Shown one piece after another: positions 34,508 through 47,300 of a DNA stretch of 64,000 nucleotides (positions within the stretch are counted from its first letter, which is position 1; each line of letters begins with the position of its first letter). The notes below the pieces were generated by a model that ran no database searches, had not been told where the DNA came from, and saw only the letters and a program-made list of their open reading frames with translations. The DNA is taken from contig WHUZ01000002.1 in assembly GCA_015179045.1 (NCBI GenBank), positions 248,001 through 312,000 of the forward strand. The letters run 5' to 3'. Position numbers and translations under genes: made by a program. Source of the stretch: Kalaharituber pfeilii (Eukaryota > Ascomycota > Pezizomycetes > Pezizales > Pezizaceae).

Positions 34508-36190
34508 ATGAGAATTTGTGTACTACAATCCAGCTATGAGAATACTGACAACATTATCGGAGACGTCGACAAAGATTACATGGACCCAAGCCACTACACG
34601 GACGAACACACCTTCGAGCACCGGTGGCTCCTGAAAGCAACAGCGAAGGAACAGATTGATACCATTGTCGCCGAAGGCTTCGATCTGTATATCAACGCGC
34701 TCTGGGGACAGCATGAGGACAGCATTGCGGGAATCGACGCAGTCAAGTACCTTGAGAACAAAAATGTTCCTTTCGTAGGCTGCCCCAGCCGCATCCAGGA
34801 GCGGACGAAACTGGACTTTTACAGGGATGCGCAGAAGGCTGGCGTTCGGGTCCCAGAAACGGGCATTGGCAAGTGCAAATTCCCCGTGTTCGTCAAGCCG
34901 GCAAAGTGCTGCGCGAGCATGTACTTGGACGAGAAATCGGTGTGTTATACACAAGAAGAGCTCGACACGCAGCTGGCTATTTTGAATGAAAAGTTAGAAG
35001 CCGGGCGCAAGATCGCCAGGGAGAATGCAGAACAGGCTCCGCCACCAGATGAAGTAGATATTGTCGTCCAGGAATACATAGACGGGCTAGACTTCTCCTG
35101 CGTCATAATAGAGATGATGGACACCCCTATAGCCCTTGCCCCCACACTATATCGATACCCCTCCTCTCTACAAAATTCCAAAACCCCCTTCCTGACCTTC
35201 GGTGTCAAATTCCACCCCGAGCTCAGGGAGGTACCGCTCCTCCGATCTGAGAACCCAAAGCTATTCGACGAACTTCAGGCGCTCGCCATTGCGTCATGGA
35301 AGGCAAATAAGATGGAGGGCGGTAGCTGGGGAAACGTCGACATGCGCCGGCGCGCCAGCGATGGGAAGCTCTTCGCCATCGAGGTTAATCCCATGCCCGC
35401 CGTCTTCATCCCTGGCGAGCACAAGTTTGAGGACGCGGTCATCGAAACTTTCCCTGGCGGACACCCCGGTTTAATCAACATCCTAATCGAAACCGCGCTC
35501 ACCCGGCACCACGGAAACTCTTCAGTCCCAGCACAGGTCGCCACCAGCTTTGACGTTTTCGCTCCAACGTACGAAGTCTCGGCACAGGCCAACGGCATGA
35601 CAACGAGATACTCGCAGATCCATAGTACATGGGACTTCTCCGGGAGCGTTCTTGACGTTGCCTGCGGCACAGGTATCTTCCCGCGCAGCCTGCGCGGGAT
35701 GCCGAGCTCGTCCAAGGACCCCCGCAAGGGAACTGTGTTCACAGGAGTTGACGTCTCCAAAGGCATGCTCGAGGTCGCACAAGAAGATCCTCAGGGCCCG
35801 CTGTACGCCGAAGCTCACGTCGGTCCCATGCAAGAAATTCTCCCGCGACTCACAGGCCCATATGACCACGTTGTGTGTCTTTTGGCACTACAGTTTGTGT
35901 CTCCGACACTGCTCTCACTCGTGCTGGCCCGATTCTTCCAGCTGGCTCAAAAATCGGTAACTTTCACTGCTGATGAGATGACGGAGGATTATAATCAGGG
36001 CCTGAGAGATTTAGGGAGGCCGTGGATGGTGGGGTGGAATCATGCGGAGAGGGTTGTCAAGTTTATAAAGCATTTGCCGCCGGGATGGAAATTTGTCGAA
36101 GACCATGGAATCAAGATGGATTGGGTGTCGCCGCACGTAGGACATGCTATTAAAGTACCTCTCTATAGGTTTGAGAGGGTAGATGCTTAG
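34508..36190 (+). CDS. ATP-grasp ligase fused to SAM-dependent methyltransferase
   Basis: A single 560-aa intronless frame. Residues about 1-335 form a D-Ala-D-Ala-ligase-like ATP-grasp domain. It has an N-terminal substrate-side segment (MRICVLQSSYE, LWGQHEDSIAGIDAVKYLE), a central ATP-binding region (FPVFVKPAKCCASMYLDEKS, IVVQEYIDGLDFS) and the metal-binding signature VDMRRR (about 277) with IEVNPMP (about 291-297). Residues about 343-560 form a class I methyltransferase: FDVFAPTYE, motif I VLDVACGTG (about 380-388), acidic loop GVDVSKGML (about 413) and YDHVVCLLALQFV. ATP-grasp enzymes of this family make amide or ester bonds through an acyl-phosphate. The fusion suggests ligation and methylation of one small molecule or amino-acid conjugate in the cytosol. 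The substrate is unknown, and no NRPS, PKS or transporter gene is adjacent. The start is the first ATG with CCACAATGAG context. All key motifs are present, so it is probably functional. Confidence 0.9.
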   Translation: MRICVLQSSYENTDNIIGDVDKDYMDPSHYTDEHTFEHRWLLKATAKEQIDTIVAEGFDLYINALWGQHEDSIAGIDAVKYLENKNVPFVGCPSRIQERTKLDFYRDAQKAGVRVPETGIGKCKFPVFVKPAKCCASMYLDEKSVCYTQEELDTQLAILNEKLEAGRKIARENAEQAPPPDEVDIVVQEYIDGLDFSCVIIEMMDTPIALAPTLYRYPSSLQNSKTPFLTFGVKFHPELREVPLLRSENPKLFDELQALAIASWKANKMEGGSWGNVDMRRRASDGKLFAIEVNPMPAVFIPGEHKFEDAVIETFPGGHPGLINILIETALTRHHGNSSVPAQVATSFDVFAPTYEVSAQANGMTTRYSQIHSTWDFSGSVLDVACGTGIFPRSLRGMPSSSKDPRKGTVFTGVDVSKGMLEVAQEDPQGPLYAEAHVGPMQEILPRLTGPYDHVVCLLALQFVSPTLLSLVLARFFQLAQKSVTFTADEMTEDYNQGLRDLGRPWMVGWNHAERVVKFIKHLPPGWKFVEDHGIKMDWVSPHVGHAIKVPLYRFERVDA

Positions 36191-39100
36191 GGTGGATGTT
36201 TGGGGAGAGAAGATGAGAATTTGAATTGGCAGGTACAAGGAAATGGGTATTGAACAGGTTGGAAGGGTAGTGTAGCCGTGGATTATTGTTACTAGGTCGG
36301 AACAATGTTGTTTGATTGTTTTGTTTTCTTCATCTCTTTTTTCCGGTAGTTTTAGGGGATATCTTGCATACGTTGTATTTCTGCTTGAGGAGGTAAATAC
36401 AGTTGTATATTGACTCTCGTTGAGGCACTTGGCACTTATCAAAGTATAATCGAAAGGTACGTCATGCTCGCAAGCGAATTGACACTGTCTGCGTATCTTT
36501 GTAGTAAGAGTGGGGTGTGAAATCAGAGCTAAGTGCACTTTTATCCCTCCGTCGCTGCCTGTTTGCGCAACCTTCCCTCTATGGTAACTCTACAACATCA
36601 TCACGTGGCATTGTGCTAACAACCCAAGCTATCATTTCTCCACAAACAGCCGACAAATTATTGGGTCGATATAATGACCAGATTATGAGCACCGATTTGC
36701 GAGCTAATGCAAGACGAAGAAACCTAGTAGTAATTATGGTATCCGGTGACGTACCTATTCATCCAGAGAACATACAGTTTATACACGCCCATTTTGCTTA
36801 TTTCTAAGAAGCTTTTGGACAAAATATGTCACGAACCTAGTGGGATGTACAAGGAAGTGACAACACTCCCCCCACCCTTCGGGACCCGCCTGCTCCTCCC
36901 GCCTCCCGCCTCTAGTTCTCCAAATTTTCCCGCACCTGGAAATCCGTAAGTAAAACATTAGAGACAATCAAAGTTGACCAATGATTTCGTTAACAAAAAT
37001 TCTCCGTCCACTCACAGTTACAGTTTTCTGCACCAATGAAATTGATACCGTTAGATAATTTCAGAGCTCCTCAATTGATCTATGCTACTTACAATACTCT
37101 ACTGTTAAAATCAACTTTGAATGCCCTTGTTTGTCTCAAGTCCAACTCAAAATACTTGTTTTCCATTTTCTTCCGCAAGTTACTTATCAAAGACATAGCA
37201 ACAATTTTCAATGGGGATAAACCTAGTTTGGAACACAAATAATAGAAATAAAAATAAAATAAATAGAGGTATCTGAAGTAGACATTATTAGCCGATATTC
37301 GCTTTTTGTTAAATTCCCGGATAAAGAAATCAAATCGCGGTCCTCCAAATAAACATTTCATCATGGAAAACTCAACTTCAACTGGCTGATGACATACAGT
37401 TTAGCTCTCATATATTAAACTTCTGATAATCTGAGAACCATGGCGGTTACAATATCATGATACTTGCGTATGAAGTCCAAGGACGTCTATGACCACACTG
37501 AGTTTGTGTGGTTTGGTGACAAGACCATCAATCCCCATTCACAACATTTCTCCAAGTGCCTAAACAACGATATAGCAAGTACAGCACACGCTCGAAACAC
37601 TGTGGTGCAAGGTGTCGGGTGTCGTCGCGATATCGGGATGGAGGGTCAATTTCGCGGGTGTTGTAACCTACACCGCAGCTAGTCTCATACCAAGCCCCTA
37701 GGGCACTCTCCGAGCACTCTCCGAGCACTCTCCGTTGGTATGAGACTACACCGCAGCTGGGTGTGCGCAAGTACGCGGAATTAGAAACATGACACCCGGT
37801 TGTGGCATTCTTTTAGAACATTACGACACTGCAGTGGAATATCATATTGAAGAATTAAACCAATTCACCAGGACCTGGCAAAGTTCCCCCAACTAAGTTC
37901 ATTACATGACTTAACACTGCTATTATAACACTGGGCGAGCGTAAACTTGCGCTACAAAGTTCAAATCTGTTGACACCAAAAAAATTATGAAGGGTTTGTA
38001 TTCTCTGCATGTGTAGACAGTTTGAACTGTGCCATATTTAGTCCACCGGACAGTTTCAAATCATGACTCCATGGGCAGGTATATCTAGTACACTCTTCTG
38101 AAGTATCATTAGTATTATACCTATGATATGGTGTACTCTACTTAGAATGCTGGTATCAGGTGTCATAAGGGTTCTCGAAATCTAGAGTGCAAACTGAGGT
38201 GTATATATCTTATGCTGCATTTTGGTGTCACTATGGGCTGTCCGCAGTACCATTTAGAGTGATACCCGAAAAAAGTATAGGAACTAGTTCGCAAGACCCC
38301 CGCTCTGGTGTCAACACAGGAAAATTCATGTGGGAATAACTCAAGTTTTGCATACAAACCTTGCACCACAGTGCAAAATGAGTGATCGAGCAAAAGTTAT
38401 CCCATAGTTTATAGGTGTCTCAGGAGCTCTGATTGTTCGTGATCTTCTGAAGTCATGACAGAGGCTATAGTATACACCATCAGTGGAGATCCTGACTTGT
38501 ACAAATCAGACATCTCCTTGGGGCTGTTGCACTGTCCTTGGCATGTCATGTCTTGGAGAACGAGTTGCGTGCGGTTAGATCAACCTTTAAGCAGAAGGGT
38601 TCTAGAGTTCGTCACTTTGTTCTGTGTACTTTTGGCAAAAAGTCAACGATTCTTCGATGAAGTCTACTCTGAATAACTCTAATAAATAAATAAATAAATA
38701 AATATGCGCCCCGAATTAGCGGCCGAATTCTTACCCGCCTGGGGATTAAAACTAGATTATTCACTTACCGAAAATCGAAGGCCGAAGGCTCACAATTTGA
38801 AGGAAAGCAACATGACACCTTGAAATTAATTATATACTAATACATAAGCATCTCCATCAGCAGACAATATTTTTCTTGAACATGTATCTATAAGAGTTAA
38901 GCAAGTAGGTACTCGTAGTAGGTAAAAGGGTATCCGTTTGTAAAATTATATTGTTTCATCCTCACCCTCCAGGCCTTTCCAGCCTCCATATTCCTCTACC
39001 ATGGACATTCCTCAACCAAGTAGTACTGGCAGGTACATGATGAGCCCACATTATCAACAGCTAAATCTTTTTTCAAAATACAAAAAGAAAACACTAAATT

Positions 39101-39569
39101 TAAAAACCCAAAAAACAAAAACGGTCGAAAGCCCAAAATAGTAATTATATTTAAGAAAAAAAAAAAAAAAATTAAGATGAAAAAAATAAGCAAACGACTG
39201 GTCTTGAAAAAAAGATTAGAAAACAATTGAAAAACAAAAACAAGAAAACAAGCAAGAGTCAGTAGGATATTTCCCCGTTGAAGAAAGATTAACTCCCATT
39301 ATTGTTTTGCCTTTGTCACTAATTATTCTATCACAAATTGAAGTAATCCAACCATGCAACCCACCATCACCTCTGGGAACAAATTCTACATCCTCCTGGT
39401 ATCCGATGACACCTATACCGAACCGACAGGGTACGGCCAAAAGAAGAAAAAAAGGACAGAGGCAAACAGATTTCAGAATAATACGCAGACAAGTGACAAT
39501 GGCCCCATACTTTTACCTGTTATTACAATTCCCATTCCTCCCATTCCCAATGCCGTCCACATCCCCAGT
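36191..39569. other. Long non-coding stretch between two genes
   Basis: No domain-bearing frame is seen. It holds the micro-element at 37681-37747, an (AAAT)n microsatellite at about 38683-38704 and A-rich DNA at 39060-39240. The first about 250 bp probably includes the 3' UTR of the ATP-grasp fusion gene. Confidence 0.4.
37670..37758. mobile_element. 67-bp micro-MITE with 13-bp TIR and 11-bp TSD
   Basis: 37681-37747 begins AGTCTCATACCAA and ends TTGGTATGAGACT (perfect 13-bp TIR). ACACCGCAGCT is duplicated exactly at 37670-37680 and 37748-37758. The centre is three tandem copies of CACTCTCCGAG-type units. The 11-bp duplication length is in the range of Mutator-like elements (8-11 bp). Confidence 0.75.
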
Positions 39570-42500
39570 TCACCCAGACGACGGCGAACTAGAGCCCCTC
39601 ACCCCAGCGGTACCCCACCCAAGATTTTTTCCACTCCCAAGCGTACTCATCCTCTTCTCCCTTGTACTCGGCAACAGCACTTCTGGGATATCATAACTCT
39701 GTCCTGAGCCACTTGCCCTACTTGGCGTCCTACTTCCCGCACTGCTCCCGCTTTTATTTGGGCTTGCGGGATAATGTATCGGACTCACGTTTTCGTGTCC
39801 ATTTGTACTCCCCTCGCTCGGTGTTCCCCTGTATTGCACCCCGTACCCATACACGTTCTGTGGGTACACATGATATTGTTGTTCTATTCCCACCATGCGA
39901 ACTGAGGCGAATTCCTCCCTTCGGTCTCTCTGCTCCTCTTCCCACTCCAATCTCCCCTGTTCCAGGATCCTCATCATCTCCTGCTCGCGAGCTTGCCGTT
40001 GCTTCCCTTCCCATTCAATACACCACGCCACGGCACGCATCCAACAATAACTCCGGTGGTATGCTGCCTCTACCTCATCGTCATCCACGCTCTCTGGAAC
40101 TGCCCATCCTGCCGCAGCAGCTGATGCTACCCCTGCTGCCTCTCGGAGAATTGCCTCGCTCCCCATTACGGTCGAGTTCCGGTATTGGCTGTGGAAAAGT
40201 ACAGGGGTAACAGGGGATCCCACAGATGCCGTGCCGGGAGCACTCGCCCATATCACGCTCGAGCGGCGGTTTCCCTCCATGCCTGAACCCATTCCCAACT
40301 CCCTTCCTAATACACCTCCTTGACTAATTCCCTTATGAGCTCCGCCGCGATCACGGTCCTCCCAAGGCAACGTTGACCCCTTCCACCCCATGCTGAGGAA
40401 GTATTCCACTCCTTCAGTCCATCTTGCAATTGGCGCATCAACAACCAACATTGGTAAGCTCTGTAATACAGCATATACAAATATCCATCTTCCTCTTCGT
40501 AAACCTTGCAGCTCCTCAAGCGTCTTTCCTGATGCTTGGCCAATTTCCATCCGTTTGAACTCCTCTAGCAGATTTGCAGCCGTATCCGGTGGGATAGTTG
40601 GTAAAGTGTTCCAACTCGCTTGCACTGCAGCTCCTGCTGCGTCACCCTTGAGTTTCTTGCTCTTTGGAGGCTTGTTGCTCTTCATTTTATCCGCTGCAGG
40701 TCGGCTATCAGCACGAGGCAGTGTGGGCAATCGTGGCATATCAAACATCGGCCTTGGTTGTACTGGTGGTGATGCACGGTCATATTCTTCCAGCAGGTTC
40801 CTTAGCTCATTGTTGCCTTCAACGTCTACCTCTGCTTTCCCTTCTTCCACTTCCTCCACCTCATCCTCCACACCAATTTGGAACCCTCCGGGAGGATATC
40901 TAGGGGCATTCCAATCTACCATCAAATCCCACAATACACCTACATCCATCTCCACTCTCTTCAACACTTCCCTATTTAAACCCCCATGTTTCCCACCATA
41001 TCCCCCTCCCTTGCCTTTCTTTCCTGCACGTGGTGGCCAGCTCCCATATACCCACTTCAAGTGGGCCAGTAGAAGCTTTCGTGCTTCCGAAAATCCAGTT
41101 CTCCAGGGTTTATACTGGGGATATTTTCCCACCCCACTGAATATAGCAGGATATGCAAAGTCACCTGCTGGTCCGGCAAATCGTTCCATTATTCCCCGTT
41201 CTCGATTTTCCAAATCCAGAGCCGCGCGATCCAGCTTTGCTACTGTCATTGGGGAAAGATGTTCAATAAGAGGGTGTTTCTGCGCTTTATATTCCGACTC
41301 CCAGCGGCCAACAGTGTGAAGATATCCTTCGAGGAATAAGCGGGGGCTTCGCCATTTCTCGCCAAGGTACATCGCCTCTAGGGAATCTCGAAATCCACCA
41401 CGATTCCGCGGACCACGTTGGTTGGACTGAAGGCCTCGGGTAGAGTCGGGCTCCACAGGCAGATGTCGAACATCATCAAGACGGAGCTCGTCAAGGTAGT
41501 GCTCAAGGTGACTTTCTGCAAGTATTATTTTTGTTGGTAGATCGTCAATAGTGGCTGCGTTGAGGCGAACAGGGGACGCGACTAATAGTGGGGTTCTTGG
41601 TGGGGTTGCGTATCCCCTGCGGAGCTTAGTTTCGGCGCCACTCGTACCGGGGGGGCTGATTCCACCTCCCGATGATAATGAGCCAGTTGTAGTCTCTGTC
41701 ATGCCTGATGAACTCACCGCTGGTTCAATAAACAGCTGTATATAAAGCTTTTCAAGTATTTTGAATGCGTTAATACGCTCAAAACTCGCAACCAGCGGCT
41801 TCTTATCCAGGAATGCAAAGAGATTGCGCGCGTCGAGGAGGCGTGTAATCTTACTACCGGTGTTTGTCGACGAGTTCTCCTGTTGCGCGACACGAGGATA
41901 GTAAAGCTTATATCGAATCCCTCTAGTAGAGGTGGACGTAAGAATCAATGGAAGCTGTGGAAGTCTTTGGTTTTGCGAGTCGCTACGGCTTGGGATGCCA
42001 TCTTCCCCCAATGCTGCAGGGTGCCCATCCCCATCGGCACTCGCACTTGACTGACTGCGTCCACTTTTGTCCCCGGATATCACCTGATCCAGCTTTCCCC
42101 AGTCACCTGTAGGTCCTATACTCTCTCCAACATGAGCTGTGGCAGGTAAATTTAGGAACAAGTCATTTGGTGTCAGTTGCTGCTGTTGCCCTTCGCTTTC
42201 TTCCTGAATACTCTGAAACCCTGTTCCATATCCAGCACCTCCAGCTCCTGATGGACTACCACTGACATCCTGAATATATGCTCCCATTACAGCGAATAGC
42301 AGTGGCGATGATGATAATCTGAACGAAGCCTCGGGTTCTGGAGCGAATGGTACTGGTGGTGGATATAGGTATACCAGCGTATCACCGCATGGATCCCACA
42401 GATCAGGTACAGGTTCACCGCTTTGCAACGGACCCAGATCGTATTCTTCATACGATGACCAGACACCTGAAGGTTGGGCTTCGAGTTTCCATGCCTTCGT

Positions 42501-44318
42501 GCTGGAAGCATCGTCACTGTGAGTTTTCTTTTTACCGCCCCACATACTTATACGGTGTTTTTTTTTGAAGTTTACCCTCCCCACCACTTGGTGGAGTCCC
42601 AGGGCGACTGGTGTATCCTATGGAGGGTGGTGGTAGTAAGGGCGATCGTATACTTGACTGTGGTGTGAAACCCTTAGTATTCATCATCTCTGACCCAGAG
42701 ACGAGTAAAGGAAACGCTAGAGAATAACAAATGAAAATCATTCATACCTCCATAGTACCAGGAGTACCAGTTCTGGTTCCTTCCGGGGAATCTCTGTGTC
42801 TATCTAGAATCACCCCTGTCGCAGGACTATCCCCTCCATTTTTTGGCTCCGCGTGCCCGTTACCTTCTTCTTTGCCTAAAGCTGCCACACTCTTTTGCTT
42901 TCGGAGAATCTTATGAGCGCTTTTATCGGAATCTTCATTTCCTGCTATACTCCTCAATCCAAAAAAGCTCGATATTCTCCTCATAGCTTTCTCTGTTGAG
43001 GATTCGTCTTCACCAGGTCCGCTGCCAGAGGAGATTTGTTCGGAGTTTCCCCGCGAATGCCCAGGTGATCTAGCTTTTCCTACTGTCGATCCAGAAGCTG
43101 ATCCTGCGACTTGTCCGGCTCCAGTTCCAAAAGGAAGAAACGATCCCGACGACGCCCGTTGATGTTGTTCCTTTTTCTCCTCTGCGAGCTCGAAGTGCCC
43201 GTAACTATGAGACCTAACCTGCCTGGCAGTCGGCCTAGTTGTATCCGCGGCAATGTCAATAACGGGGATTGATGTTGGTACTGCTGATGGCTCTGATACC
43301 TGTCCAAGAGATCGCGCCTGCGCCGGTAATGTTTGGGCTTTTGATTGTGGAGAAGGTGGGTAGTATATAGAGTGATTATGAGCGTAGATCGGGACTAGCG
43401 GTCGGGGTGAAGATGTTGCATTTGTTTCTGTTGGAGGGCGTGAAGGTCCCGCGGGTGGTGTTGATGGCGTGACCGTGCTCAAAGGAAGGACTTTCGGTGA
43501 GGGTGGTATTGAACCAGAACTTAAGTTTGGTAGCACGGGTCCAATGGGAAGTGATGATCGATGAGAACTGTTGGTAGTGGAGACAAGCGGGTTAGTGTTG
43601 CCGAAAAATACCAGTGATTGCGGGCGTGAGTGCGGCTGGGAATGCGACTGTGACGGTGAGTGTTCACTTGATGATGTTGATAATGCTCTCGAATGTATCT
43701 GCGATGATCTCGAAATCGCACTCTCCACCTGGTTGTGTGGGCCCTCAGCCTCCAGTAGTCGATATCGACCCTCCTCTGTTGTCGCACTCTGCAAAATTGA
43801 AGAAAGCGTTGCTGATCTCTCCTGCCCAAATTCCCCGGACGAGGAACTTCCACTTCCGACCAGCTTCCTCTTTACTGAAAAGGTGGACGAGATGCTCGGC
43901 GCTCGCGATGGTGGAGTATACGTAACTATAACCTCTGCCGGTGATGCTGCAGCTGTTGAAATAACACTATCTTCTGCTGTTGCCAAAGTCCAAGTTGTCG
44001 ACGCCTAGAAATTCAAAGAACCCACTGTTACAAGTCGGTACTTCTATGATTTCTCTAATTACACCGTACAACTCCCCCACTTTTCTCCCAGCATGAAACA
44101 AAAATAAACAAAAAATTTTGCAATCCGTCTCTCACCTGCAGTTGCTGCTCTTCTAGTTCACCATTGCCACCAGTCGTCGTCATTCCTTCAGTGGAACCAT
44201 GCCCCTGCACGGCTGTGATGCTTGCAGGCGATTTTGACCGTCCCTTGTACCGTGCGGGAAGCTGTGGTGCATTCCGTCTTGTGCGATCCATAGCGGTTAC
44301 CACGGCGGTGTCGTCCAT
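39570..44318 (-). CDS. DUF8004-type large fungal protein
   Basis: Three blocks on the minus strand. Exon 1 is 44318-44136. Exon 2 is 44004-42748, joined across a 131-bp intron (44005-44135) that reads in frame (EEQQLQ to ASTTWTLA). The long final frame ends at 39570. The N-terminal about 480 residues are Ser/Pro-rich and disordered, with a short conserved basic patch, KAMRRISSFFGLRS. The last block has HRISMWGG, PVPDLWDPCGDTLVYLYPP, ARNLFAFLDKKPLVASF and the helical core YKPWRTGFSEARKLLLAHLK, then GSWPPRAGKKGKGG and LNREVLKRVEMDVGVLWDLM, as I recall for the DUF8004 family of filamentous fungi. The exon 2-3 junction is uncertain. Either a 130-bp intron (42618-42747) skips directly to the final frame, or a Pro-rich exon (RPGTPPSGGEGKLQKK) is used and a one-base shift occurs in the nine-A run near 42563-42571. 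Molecular function unknown. Confidence 0.75.
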
Positions 44319-47300
44319 TGTTAATCCAGGCCAACCCTCCTAACTGAATTTTCCTGATGATGATTGTCTTGCCTAGCCTATAAGTTGCAGCAGTCAGCTT
44401 CATCCCCAAGTGAATACCCAATGATATGAGTTCTCGGTGCATACGCAGACCAGCAGTGTTGTCTTGCTTTCTATTCCAAAATTATTTCAACAGTTCTAAG
44501 TGTACCCTGTCACACGTAGCCTTACAGTTGCAATCAGCCGAATGCTCAGTAGAAAAATAGCCGTTGGGCCCGTAATGCCTTGTTTGGTTGTCCTGACGGC
44601 ACCTTCTTTCCCGCTCTCAGGAATTCCTAGTCTTGTCGATCTTTTAACGAGATCGCCTGCCAAGGTATGCAGAATGTCACGTCTCTATCAGCGATCAGAA
44701 GGTTTGAAAATCCGAGATTCCTGATGTCGATTAAGGAATGTGTATCAAATATATGTTGACTGATTCCACGTCCTGTTGACCCCACAGATCCCACCGAACC
44801 CCACGGGTTCCAATCCGTAGCTAGGTTTCCGTGATACCCCTGCTAAACGCAACCAAGACCCAACGTTGCAGAATCTCAAACCACCGTTAAAAGAGCCCAC
44901 TAGCTGGGTCACCGGACACCGGGTACGTAATCGACTAAACGAAAAAAGTAAGCGCGTTAAACTTGCAATGAGCCACGTCAAACTAATAAGAGTTCCGCTC
45001 TATGCTTCAGTCAAAAGCGAAAGGAAATTCTTCACGCCAATCATACGGAATGCAATTTTTCTTTTTTTTTTTCTTTCTTTTCTCCCTTTTTGTCAAGAAT
45101 ACATATGTAAGCTGCTCACCTTCGGTTTATTTCCGGTAATAACTTCCAAGCTATTTTTAAACTAACCGTCGTCTTTTGCAAATGCCAGGCCACAATGAGC
45201 AAGTGGCACTTTGACAACGTCACCTGTTCGCTGTGCTACCACCGTTCCTTGATTGATTATCCGAAGTAAACACGATTCATGGAATCAGACGCTCGTTTCC
45301 TTCCGTTTGGCGTTTTCTCAATCGCGTGACTCTAGGTGGGCGTGGTCCGATCAATGCCGTAAGTCGTAAGATAAGATCAAGCTATAGAAGCTCAATTCTG
45401 TCAGTTCTTTAAGGAAATCCAGCAAATGATGGGAACCGTAAAGTGAAATTAATTGGTATGACGGAGTATCGAATTTTAAAGAATAATATTCGAACTTGAG
45501 CCACTAAATATACTGAATCATCAGCTCTTCATTCATCATAAAATATGTATAAGCTTCTGCCCTGGCCTATACCCCGACATGAAGATGTCCCACAACCCAC
45601 GCATGGCTACATCCCTTCCATGACCCAGCCTCACTGTGGTCGGAACTTCCGGATGACTAACATACGTAGTGGGAATGATAATGATATGAGTAACACGCGC
45701 TGCACGATCCCTAGGCTTGTGCAGTTCATAAAAGGCTAGCTAAGTTCTTATGATTGCTTGGGCTGGGCTGCTGAAGCTCCTTAAATAGGTCTTCAGTCAA
45801 GGTAGACCCAGGATTGAATATACCTGGGAAGAAGCGGAAAAAGGAAAGATGAGGTTCATGGTCAGGAAATTCACTTACATCTGGAAGCTAAATCCCTGTA
45901 ACGTAAGGGACGTTGAGTTTTGTGTTACCAGCAAGTGAAAGGGCTGAAATTTGTGATACCGTGGCTGAGGGCGCGATTGGGGCTGTGAAACCAGAAAAAG
46001 GAAAAAGAAATCAACCCAGAAACTATTGCAGCACAACGAGATAGAGGATAATAGTAGCAAACGAAGAATAGATAACGTAATTCTGAAGATCAAATAGTAA
46101 TAAAAAGTGCTGAAACAATGAGTTAATCGGCGGCTTGCGGAAAGCACTTCAGGGATTTACTGTAGAAGGATTCTCTGTTCCCGAAGTGCGAACCACCCAA
46201 CTCTAGAGCAATTTTAAGCCCTGTCAATTATCGACAGGCCTCTTAACTCCTGCGACTCACACGCAACACACGGCCCGGTGGCTTCTCTGAGACCTACAAA
46301 ACGCTTCTGCCTTTTTTCCCAAGCAAAGGTCAAAAAGTCAAAAGCCGATGGGAGAGGTTCGGATGTCTTTCTTCACAAGCTGCCCTCGTTTCAAATTTCC
46401 TCGATTTCTGTGGTACTCGGTATTTTGACAATCAATAATATAGGGTATAACCGCATTCCCACCGGTACCTTTCTGTGTCGTTCAGCGTTGCAACCAGCCA
46501 ATTCTCGCTGTCGACGTCGCTGCAGCAGCCACTTCCAATTTCCGCCGAGTGACAGCACTCGACTGAATCTCCGACCGGTGGATGCAAACTGTAAATAGCA
46601 CCGAGCTGCCAACTGCACCGGAGGAGGCGAATGCAGGATGATTGCTGCGAGTACGCCTTCCCTTTTGCTAGCTCTGAGGCCGGCAATGGTCCAGTCAACT
46701 TACTGAGGAAGCAGGAAAGTACCGGCAATATCCACCCTATCTGTGTGGTTCACTTACTGATTTTGCTTGAGGGTGGCGTTCCAGTATGTGGTAACGTACA
46801 AGGGACGACGAGGAGAGAAGACAGGCCAGGAGGACCTTGAAAGGGATGAAGGACGGGTGGGAAGGGATGAGAAGCAGCAGGAGAAAAGAACGAGTTGCTA
46901 CTCAAATAGTACTTAGGACTTGCAGCTCCTCCTACCCGAAGGGGAGTTGAGGGTCAAGATTTGCACGGATTGGCATCGCTTCTGCGCACTTCCGGAAAGC
47001 GTACCCTTCTAGACAGGAACGACCGCAGAGCATGACGCGGTCAGGTGATCTGCTCTGCATTAATGTCGTTTACCGTGCCCTCTGGAGTGCGGGAAAGGAA
47101 TTCATTTGACAAAGCAATGCGGCCCATCGGCGCACCGGTTCCGCACAAGCGCTCACTCCTGAGTTCCCGAGTCTTCCGGAATTCTGCTGCCCAGGTTGGC
47201 AATTGATGATAAATGCACTTCTTCGTTCGAAGGTTTTGATGCCCTGTCATGCGATGCAGCATTACCTCGTCCGCGTTGGTTCGGCAATCCTACCCAACCT

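Noticed and set aside
44800..44830. tRNA-like B-box (GGGTTCCAATCCG)
   Set aside because: It lacks the invariant purine after TTC and no cloverleaf or A-box could be placed around it.
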